Source of the DNA: DATCMH01 sp036563505
Lineage (GTDB): Bacteria; Pseudomonadota; Alphaproteobacteria; Rhizobiales; Beijerinckiaceae
Assembly (NCBI GenBank): GCA_036563505.1
Contig: DATCMH010000019.1
Location: 141,872-205,871, forward strand
DNA length: 64,000 nt
Direction: 5' to 3'
Part shown: positions 58,643 to 64,000 of the stretch, piece after piece
Layout: every line of letters starts with the position of its first letter
Numbering within the stretch: position 1 is the stretch's first letter
The notes under the pieces: generated by a model
What the model was told of the DNA's origin: nothing
The model's database searches: none
What the model saw: only the letters and a program-made list of their open reading frames with translations
Program-made: the position numbers and the translations under genes

Positions 58643-59215
58643 GACAGCCTCTTGTTGGAAAAACCCGCTCGCGCTGCACGTGATGCGGCGAGTTTTGGCG
58701 AGACCGCAACTCAAGCTGACTTGCGGTTAACGAAATACGTCATGACGCTGGGTAAGTAGAGAGAAGAACAGCAGCTTTCGGCGACTCAGATGTCGCCAGT
58801 CGGGGCAACCTCTGCGCGAGCACGTCGGCGAGAGGGGCGACTGCGTCCGCCCGTGCTGCCCCAGTGCTGGTGCGTGCCGCCCCGTCGCGGCGTGATAGGC
58901 CCTGAGGGCTGCGGGTTGAATGAAAGAGCCCGGCACGCATCGCTGCGGCCGGGCTGAAGGTGCTTCAAGAGCGTGAACGGAGCGAGCCTAGCACGCGGTG
59001 CTGACCATGCAACGTCGGCGCAGGGAGATGCCGAGGCAGCACGCATCGTGGTCAAACCGACCGCTGTCCCGTGTGTCATCCTACAGAGTAGCGTATAAAC
59101 CCGTTGTCACGAACCTTGACGTTGCACCGAAACGGGCGATGACTGAGCGCCTTCGTCGGACGTGAGCGGCCGGTGTGAGTGGGTCGGCGCGTCGGGCCTA
59201 CACAGGAGGCTCGTC
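58643..59215. other. Intergenic region with one stem-loop
   Basis: Apart from the hairpin at 58927-58955 and the ribosome site of the phosphatase gene (AGGAGG near 59204) nothing is recognised. No gene is supported here. Confidence 0.5.
58927..58955. repeat. Stem-loop AGCCCGGC/GCCGGGCT, copy 1
   Basis: 8-bp arms with a 13-base loop; on the minus strand it is followed by CTCTTTCATT and so may terminate transcription leftward. The same arms with the same loop length recur at 59797-59825. Confidence 0.6.
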
Positions 59216-59734
59216 ATGGTCATGCGTTCTGCTTGCATGCGCGTTCTCACCCTCATCCTCGCCACCGTTCCTGCATCGGCTCCGGCCTTTGCCCAACAGG
59301 CCGTGATCCTCGTGCGTCACGCGGAACAGGCTCTGGTTGGTGGCATGATGGACGGCGACCCGCCGCTCACCGAAGAGGGATCCCGCCGTGCCAAGGTCTT
59401 GGCCGGCGCTCTCAAGGACGCCGGGGTGAAGGCCATCTTTGTTAGTCAGTACGTGCGATCTCAGGAAACTGCAGCGCCCCTCGCAGCAGCTCTGGGCAGC
59501 CCCGTGCAGGTGGTGGCCAAGGACGACCTCACGGAGCTGTCCGATCGGCTCCGTCAGCAGCACGCGAGCGACACGGTGTTGGTGGTCGGGCATTCCGATA
59601 CGATCCCAGCGTTGCTCAAGAACTGGGGCCACACCGCGCCGGTCGAGATCGGCCGACGGGAGTTTGACAGCGTGTGGCTTGTGGTGCCCCGCACAGGCCA
59701 AGCACCGATCGTGTCGCGTCTGCGCCTGCCCTAG
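59216..59734 (+). CDS. Exported histidine phosphatase family protein
   Basis: A 172-residue protein with AGGAGG before the ATG at 59216. The signal peptide is RVLTLILATVPASAPAFAQ. The phosphoglycerate-mutase-like core has the RHAEQ motif with the phospho-accepting His (VILVRHAEQ), SQYVRSQETAAPLA, and the second catalytic His in VLVVGHSDTIPALL. It would act as a periplasmic phosphatase. The substrate is unknown; SixA-like signalling is unlikely outside the cytoplasm. Confidence 0.88.
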   Translation: MVMRSACMRVLTLILATVPASAPAFAQQAVILVRHAEQALVGGMMDGDPPLTEEGSRRAKVLAGALKDAGVKAIFVSQYVRSQETAAPLAAALGSPVQVVAKDDLTELSDRLRQQHASDTVLVVGHSDTIPALLKNWGHTAPVEIGRREFDSVWLVVPRTGQAPIVSRLRLP

Positions 59735-59796
59735 AGACAGGCCGACCAGCGTTCTCCCTTGGTCGCCGCGGAGCCTGGAGCGCTCTGCACGCATAA

Positions 59797-59829
59797 AGCC
59801 CGGCTCACCGCGAAGTGGCCGGGCTGTTT
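59797..59829 (+). terminator. Terminator of the histidine phosphatase gene (stem-loop copy 2)
   Basis: AGCCCGGC (59797-59804) pairs with GCCGGGCT (59818-59825) over a 13-base loop and is followed by GTTTG. It lies 63 bp after the stop codon. The stem is identical to that at 58927. Confidence 0.6.
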
Positions 59830-60089
59830 GTGGTCACGACGGTTGGACCGCGTCCGCCTGAGACTCACCACAGCTGGTTAGCACGTGAGCACGGAAAAGG
59901 CTCCGTGCCGCTGGCTGAAACCTGCTCTTTGCGCCCCGGCAGTCTGGCAGGAGGAGCGCGTCACGTCCGCTTTCAGCAAAACGTCCAGCAGATCCCAACG
60001 ACCGTTATGGGCGCACAGCGGCCGCTACACATCCGAACCGACAGCGGACCGGGCCAAGCTCGCGCAACATCACGTGGGCCGACAAGCGC

Positions 60090-60488
60090 TCACCCTCGAC
60101 GCTCCTGGATGTTTGCTCGCATTGCGAACCACACGCCTGGCACTGCTATGAGGAGAATGAATGGGAGAGCCATGAGGAAAGGAACAGCGTTGTTGCGGGC
60201 GCTGACCTCAACACCCTTCTCGTTCCGGCAGATCATCCGACGGGCACGGCGCCCAGCCGGGACGTCATCGACCCGTTGCTGCGGCCCGCATAGCAATGAC
60301 CCCAGCAGAGCCGAGGACCGGGCGGTCTCTCGGTTGACCTGATACAGAGCCGTGCTGATTGCAAATCCAAGGACGATCGCCACGACGAGCGCGCACCCGA
60401 CTAGGATGTGCCGCCCGGAGCGGCTGATCGGGCCGGCCATCCTCACTCTGGTCTCGACTGAGCAGCCTTGCCCCTTGCGACGGATCAC
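60090..60488 (-). CDS. Membrane protein of unknown function (two helices)
   Basis: A 132-residue protein starting with GTG at 60488, which overlaps the stop of the upstream gene (GTGA). Helices: HILVGCALVVAIVLGFAISTAL near residue 27 and FLMALPFILLIAVPGVWFA near 103, with a 50-residue loop between that has two cysteines. The third gene of a coupled three-gene operon. No family is recognised. Confidence 0.6.
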   Translation of the reverse strand: MIRRKGQGCSVETRVRMAGPISRSGRHILVGCALVVAIVLGFAISTALYQVNRETARSSALLGSLLCGPQQRVDDVPAGRRARRMICRNEKGVEVSARNNAVPFLMALPFILLIAVPGVWFAMRANIQERRG

Positions 60489-60895
60489 CGATCTCTCACA
60501 ACGCTGAGGCCCGCCGCGCCATAGCGGTGACGGGCAAAGGTGCAGAACGCCTGCTGCCCCTCGCGCTTCAACTTGCCTGACAAACTGGCCCGAGCCTCGT
60601 CAGCTCCCGCCTCGAACGCGGCTCTCGCCCGTCCTCCGGGAAGGATATCGGCCTTGGCCAGGCGCGCGTTGACCAGCAAGCGACCGAGCCCATCCGGGTC
60701 GTCCTGAAGTCCGCAGGTTTTGCGAAGGATGGTCACGCTACCAAACACAAAGCCAACAGTTGTTGCTGGATCATTGGCCGATGCAGGAGCCGGGCAGAGA
60801 AGAAGTGCAAGTATCCACAGGGCTGGTCGACGGCAGCAGGATAACAGGGTACGAGGGATGAACTCCAGAGAAGGGCACCGCTGACGCGTCGTCAT
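60485..60895 (-). CDS. Exported hypothetical protein
   Basis: A 136-residue protein with an N-terminal hydrophobic signal (LWILALLLCPAPASA). Its mature part (TVGFVFGSVTILRKTCGLQDDPDGLGRLLVNARL, then GADEARASLSG and AFCTFARHRYG) has two cysteines. The layout resembles small periplasmic helical proteins of rhizobia. It overlaps the flanking genes by four bases on each side. Confidence 0.6.
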   Translation of the reverse strand: MTTRQRCPSLEFIPRTLLSCCRRPALWILALLLCPAPASANDPATTVGFVFGSVTILRKTCGLQDDPDGLGRLLVNARLAKADILPGGRARAAFEAGADEARASLSGKLKREGQQAFCTFARHRYGAAGLSVVRDR

Positions 60896-61899
60896 GGGCT
60901 CACCCGCTCCATGTCCATGTCTGCTTCCTGGCTGAAGTTCGCTCCCTTCACCCGCACGTCGTGACGCCAGCGGCGCATCGTTCCTCGCGTTGGCTCGTAC
61001 TCACCCTTACCACGCTCGACGTAACTGACGCTCTCCCCGATGTGCTCAGCCACTGTCGACTTCACCCAAGTTGCGTCGTCTGATCGAGCCACGAGGCGAG
61101 CATTGGCTCCCAGGGAGGACAGCATGCCTTGGGCGGCCGCTTTCGGATCAACATCGATGATCCAGCGAATCTCGAGGATACTCGGATCGCGTCGGCCCGG
61201 GCCGCCGATCGTGCTCAGCGAGCGCCCTCCGATCAACGACGCGCCCGGTCCCTCGTAACGCGGGGCATGCAGAACCGTCCCATCGATGCGGTAGGGCGCG
61301 AAGAAACCCACGCTCGTGATGAGAAACGGGCCGAGCACGGCAGGGGCGCCCTCGAGCGCATCGTAGGCGGGCAGCGATGCCGTGATCGCCCGCGCCACTT
61401 CGGGCTCGGCGATCCGGGGCAGGCCGGCTGTGATGATCGCTTTGAGCTTAGTCCAGTCCACCTCCAGCGGCATGCCGACCCCGTCCTGGAGGGCGACGCG
61501 AAACGGGCGCGCCTCGAGCGTCTTGGCGATGAGGTACTGAGCGTCGTCCTTATCTCCGGACAGGAGTTCGACGTGTCGCAGAGTTGCTGTGGCGTCCAGA
61601 AGGTCGGGCGAGCGCCGGCCCGTGAAGCTGAGCTCAATAATGTGGCTCCAGGACACCTCTCGCGTGTGCGACCCGAGCCGCTTCGTCTCACGCTGGGTGA
61701 CCTTGTAAGCCAGCACACCTTCAGCGGGTGGAGCAAAGCGCAGGCGCGTCGTGGCCGGCGGCGCCGCGCTCGGCGACGATGCTTCTTGTCCCTGCGCTCC
61801 TAAGCTCACGCTGAGAGCGGCAAGGATGAGGGCGACACCAGAGAGTGCAACACGGACACCGAGGGGCAAGGCAGTTCTCCAGGTAGCGACCTGGACCAT
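60892..61899 (-). CDS. Exported hypothetical protein (335 residues)
   Basis: First gene of the three-gene operon. The N-terminal signal (VRVALSGVALILAALSVSLGAQG) is followed by a proline-rich linker and a beta-rich domain (FAPPAEGVLAYKVTQRETKRLG, SWSHIIELSFTGRR, SILEIRWIIDVDP, then MRRWRHDVRV). It could be an outer-membrane- or periplasm-associated protein. No family is recognised. The stop overlaps the next start (ATGA). Confidence 0.6.
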   Translation of the reverse strand: MVQVATWRTALPLGVRVALSGVALILAALSVSLGAQGQEASSPSAAPPATTRLRFAPPAEGVLAYKVTQRETKRLGSHTREVSWSHIIELSFTGRRSPDLLDATATLRHVELLSGDKDDAQYLIAKTLEARPFRVALQDGVGMPLEVDWTKLKAIITAGLPRIAEPEVARAITASLPAYDALEGAPAVLGPFLITSVGFFAPYRIDGTVLHAPRYEGPGASLIGGRSLSTIGGPGRRDPSILEIRWIIDVDPKAAAQGMLSSLGANARLVARSDDATWVKSTVAEHIGESVSYVERGKGEYEPTRGTMRRWRHDVRVKGANFSQEADMDMERVSP

Positions 61900-61957
61900 T
61901 GCAGGGCTGTGTTGCTGATCGATGCTGCGCGCCGATCACAACGTGCCCGGCGGCGTG

Positions 61958-62158
61958 TCAGTCGCGTGAAATGAGCGACGCCTCAGCCAACTCGAACTCG
62001 CCGAAATCGATCGAGAACAAAACCGACCCCAGCTTGCGCATAGGCTGATCCTCGCTACGGCCGCTTTTGAGGAAGTGAACTGATCGACCTCTATGGCCGT
62101 CTAGGGCGCAAAGCAGAATCAGCGCTCCCGCCGATGCCGGGGCAAGCTGCGGGCTCAC
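61958..62158 (-). CDS. Small hypothetical protein (coupled)
   Basis: A 66-residue frame starting with GTG at 62158 in a GTGA overlap with the previous gene. The N-terminal half is hydrophobic, and the C-terminal half (KLGSVLFSIDFGEFELAEASLI) is acidic. Its place in a chain of overlapping genes is the main support. Confidence 0.4.
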   Translation of the reverse strand: MSPQLAPASAGALILLCALDGHRGRSVHFLKSGRSEDQPMRKLGSVLFSIDFGEFELAEASLISRD

Positions 62159-62475
62159 CTTCGGTCGCTCTGAACAGTCCGAAGTTCGGCTTCGATCGGA
62201 GGAGGGGAGGGGCAGTCGGTCGGGCAGAGCCCAGATTGACGTGCGGCGATGCGTTTCATGAGCCGGTCCGCAGCCTCGTCACGGCATAAGCGCCAGAACC
62301 GATCCACGTCGCGCTCGATCAGCTCCCGCCGTCGGATAGCCTTGACGCCAGGGTGCCAAGGCAGTCGCCTGATCTTCTCTCTGAGTATCGCGCGCGCAAT
62401 CTGCTCGATATCGAGTCCCGCTTCGTCTCCAGCCGGTGCCGCGCATTGTGGTGGCCGAGTAGCCATGCTGGTCAC
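62155..62475 (-). CDS. Small hypothetical protein (coupled)
   Basis: A 106-residue protein starting with GTG at 62475 (overlapping the preceding stop) or the ATG at 62466. The helical and basic middle reads ARAILREKIRRLPWHPGVKAIRRRELIERDVDRFWRLC. No domain is recognised. The three genes 62705-61958 form one overlapping cassette. Confidence 0.5.
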   Translation of the reverse strand: MTSMATRPPQCAAPAGDEAGLDIEQIARAILREKIRRLPWHPGVKAIRRRELIERDVDRFWRLCRDEAADRLMKRIAARQSGLCPTDCPSPPPIEAELRTVQSDRR

Positions 62476-62705
62476 ATTCTGGCCTGAGGTGGCGTTCGGC
62501 GAACGTACCCGGCCGATACCATAAGCTCGGCACGGCTCACCTGCCGCTTCGCCTCAGATAGGTCCGAGAGAGCGTCGCCGGCCAGCTCGACCAGAGCTGC
62601 CCACGCTTGGCCACCGTTCCTGGCGATGTATGCCGCCGCGACCTCTTCTGCGCTCATCTGCATCTCGGACGAGGGCACAGCTTCGCTGCGCTCGGGCGCA
62701 CGCAT
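62472..62705 (-). CDS. Small hypothetical protein
   Basis: A 77-residue protein and first of the cassette. Helical segments EEVAAAYIARNGGQAWAALVELAGDALSDLSEAKRQV suggest a small helical bundle. The stop overlaps the next GTG. The family is unknown. Confidence 0.5.
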   Translation of the reverse strand: MRAPERSEAVPSSEMQMSAEEVAAAYIARNGGQAWAALVELAGDALSDLSEAKRQVSRAELMVSAGYVRRTPPQARM

Positions 62706-62870
62706 GGCCGAGTTCTCCGGTCAGGTCTGCTTTATGTTCTTAGTTTGTTCCTAGCCGGCGGGGAGAGTCAACGCTCACCTCGGGAGCTGTGGATAAGGGG
62801 ATGTCGCCAGCCCCTCGACACGCACAGAGCCAAACCGCGCGGGTTATTGAGGTGACGTCGAAATTTCGGC

Positions 62871-62936
62871 TACTGGTAGACCGCGCCAGTAGCGCAGTTA
62901 GTGCCGAAAGGCTGTCGGTCCGAGCCTTCTGGCACT
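62871..62936. repeat. Nested inverted repeats with 23-bp repeat, copy 2
   Basis: The 23-bp motif of 29215 recurs at 62889-62911 (20 of 23 identical). It forms one arm of two alternative hairpins: TTTCGGC...GCCGAAA to its left with an inner TACTGG/CCAGTA stem, and AGTGCC-AAGGCT...AGCCTT-GGCACT to its right. A regulatory or recombination site is possible. Confidence 0.5.
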
Positions 62937-63021
62937 ACTGACCCTTTCGACACGGGTGCCATCTGCAGAGCACGACCGCGCACCAGCTCGCCCACAGTGC
63001 CGGTCAAAGTCTCGGCCACCG

Positions 63022-63642
63022 TCACCTCCGCGCATAGCTGGCGTTCTTGATCTTAAGCCAGTTCGGATCAGGCCCGGAGCGGTAGGGAGCCCGCCGCCTT
63101 TTCGAGACGATGCCCTCTAGCCCAAGCTGGCAGGCGTGCTTGAACATGGTCGGCCCGTCGGCGTCTAGGTGTTCGACATACGTCACGGCACCCGGTGCGC
63201 GACGGAGCAGCCGCTCCAGGCGCGCCTTTCGGTCGATCAGCGGCAGCGTGCGCAAATCCTCTCCGTTCAGCTCCAACAGGTCGAACGCGAACAGGTGGGC
63301 TCTGGCGGCCTGCTCGCCACGGCGAAGACCGAAGAAGTCCGGTAGGCCGTCGGCATCGTGGGCTACTGCCTCACCGTCGAGCACGACGGAGGTGACGGAC
63401 AGGCGCCGGATCGCGAAAGCGATCGACCTCAGGTCGTCCGACCAGTCCCGCCCATTGCGGCTCCAGAGCCGAAGGAGGTCACCCTCACGCCGGGCGAGGA
63501 TGCGGTAGCCGTCGTGCTTGATCTCGTGGACCCATTCAGGGCCGGACGGCGCCTTGCTGCTCAGGACGGCCTGACACGGCTGGATGAAGCCCGCGTGGAA
63601 CGGCAGGTCGCTCGTGCGCGGTCGTGTGGCCCAGACCGCCAC
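63022..63642 (-). CDS. Stand-alone ATP-dependent DNA ligase adenylation domain
   Basis: A 206-residue protein containing the nucleotidyltransferase core of LigD/ATP-dependent ligases: motif I EIKHDGYR with the adenylated Lys42, DGEAV (motif III), FAFDLLELNGEDLR, EGIVSKR (motif IV) and WLKIKN (motif V). The C-terminal OB-fold domain is absent; the frame stops right after motif V. Such short ligase-like proteins are seen in Rhizobiales. It could work with a separate OB-domain protein, be a partial enzyme, or be a remnant. Confidence 0.82.
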   Translation of the reverse strand: MAVWATRPRTSDLPFHAGFIQPCQAVLSSKAPSGPEWVHEIKHDGYRILARREGDLLRLWSRNGRDWSDDLRSIAFAIRRLSVTSVVLDGEAVAHDADGLPDFFGLRRGEQAARAHLFAFDLLELNGEDLRTLPLIDRKARLERLLRRAPGAVTYVEHLDADGPTMFKHACQLGLEGIVSKRRRAPYRSGPDPNWLKIKNASYARR

Positions 63643-63645
63643 GGG

Positions 63646-63960
63646 TCAGGCCGCCGCTCGTGATCCCTGAAGAGAGGTGCGTCGGCGTGCGGCGACGCGA
63701 GCAAGGCGCTGCGCCATCAGGATGGCCGACTCGATCTCCTCGAACGTCGTCGTGTCGATCTGCGAGCCGTACTGATCGTGCATCGCGACCATCCAGTCAG
63801 ACCAGTCGATGATCTCAGGGTGACGTTTCTGGACGGCAATCACCCGAGAGGCTGCGTAGAGCGTCCGGTCCGAGTCGTCCTCGATGTCTTGGCCACTCTC
63901 GTCGAGGATGAGGTCTGAGCCGTTCGTGCAGTGAAAGTAGATGTGCCACATGACGCGCAC
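63646..63960 (-). CDS. DUF6894-like small protein
   Basis: A 104-residue protein whose start fits the DUF6894 pattern: WHIYFHCTNGSDLILDESGQDIEDD, then a helix with AASRVIAVQ. The true start may be the ATG three codons later. A basic tail (LARVAARRRTSLQG) follows. The family is abundant in Methylobacterium and of unknown function. It lies 3 bp before the ligase gene, so it is probably co-transcribed. Confidence 0.65.
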   Translation of the reverse strand: MRVMWHIYFHCTNGSDLILDESGQDIEDDSDRTLYAASRVIAVQKRHPEIIDWSDWMVAMHDQYGSQIDTTTFEEIESAILMAQRLARVAARRRTSLQGSRAAA

Positions 63961-64000
63961 TCACTTTGAACATTGCCGATCTACGTCGACTGCAAGCACC

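Noticed and set aside
1..64000. CRISPR arrays
   Set aside because: No regularly spaced direct repeats and no cas genes seen.
1..64000. rRNA genes or additional tRNAs
   Set aside because: Only the tRNA-Gly at 27508 folds into a full cloverleaf; no ribosomal RNA signature sequence was noticed.

Overview
This is a GC-rich (roughly 65-70%) chromosomal window from an alphaproteobacterium, most likely a Hyphomicrobiales member of the Methylobacterium/Microvirga kind. The reasons are a GcrA cell-cycle regulator, GANTC sites next to it, DUF2336, DUF1206 and DUF6894 proteins, and phage-type genes typical of that order. The genus is an inference, not a demonstration.

Positions 1-7998 form a divergent sugar-catabolism locus. 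On the minus strand is an ABC importer (MalF-like permease cut by the window edge, binding protein, ATPase). On the plus strand are a PfkB kinase very like YihV (sulfofructose kinase), a LacD/YihT-type aldolase, a fucose-isomerase-fold isomerase and a Gfo/Idh/MocA oxidoreductase. I read this as a possible import-and-sulfoglycolysis (sulfo-EMP variant) system for sulfoquinovose glycosides, with the Gfo/Idh protein as candidate NAD-dependent sulfoquinovosidase.

Positions 8033-27582 are core chromosome. They hold a complete phoR-pstS-pstC-pstA-pstB-phoU-phoB block with a Pho box inside the last codons of phoR, then gcrA, argD-argF-hslO, a diguanylate cyclase, a DUF2336 protein, argE, apaG, a CDP-alcohol phosphatidyltransferase, a dCTP-deaminase-like protein, a voltage-gated cation channel, and tRNA-Gly(CCC).

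A tyrosine integrase immediately after the tRNA opens an accessory region. Positions 27583-39128 carry island genes: integrase, DUF3987 protein, HTH excisionase-like protein, an AT-rich orphan, a serine recombinase beside a 24-bp palindrome, OhrR, secreted unknowns and an overlapping phage-type gene pair. No second att copy was found.

Positions 39700-48794 hold an eight-gene operon with a divergent LacI regulator and operator: a TauABC/SsuABC-type importer, a DegT aminotransferase, an HpsN/HisD-like dehydrogenase, an SDR and an MDR dehydrogenase. It resembles dihydroxypropanesulfonate (DHPS) catabolism. DHPS is an end product of sulfoglycolysis, so the two catabolic loci could be linked, although this remains a hypothesis.

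Positions 48795-64000 are sparse accessory DNA: small secreted Cys-rich proteins including a paralogous pair, gene fragments, degenerate repeats, stem-loops, a chemoreceptor, a periplasmic histidine phosphatase, two three-gene operons of unknowns, a stand-alone DNA-ligase adenylation domain and a DUF6894 protein.
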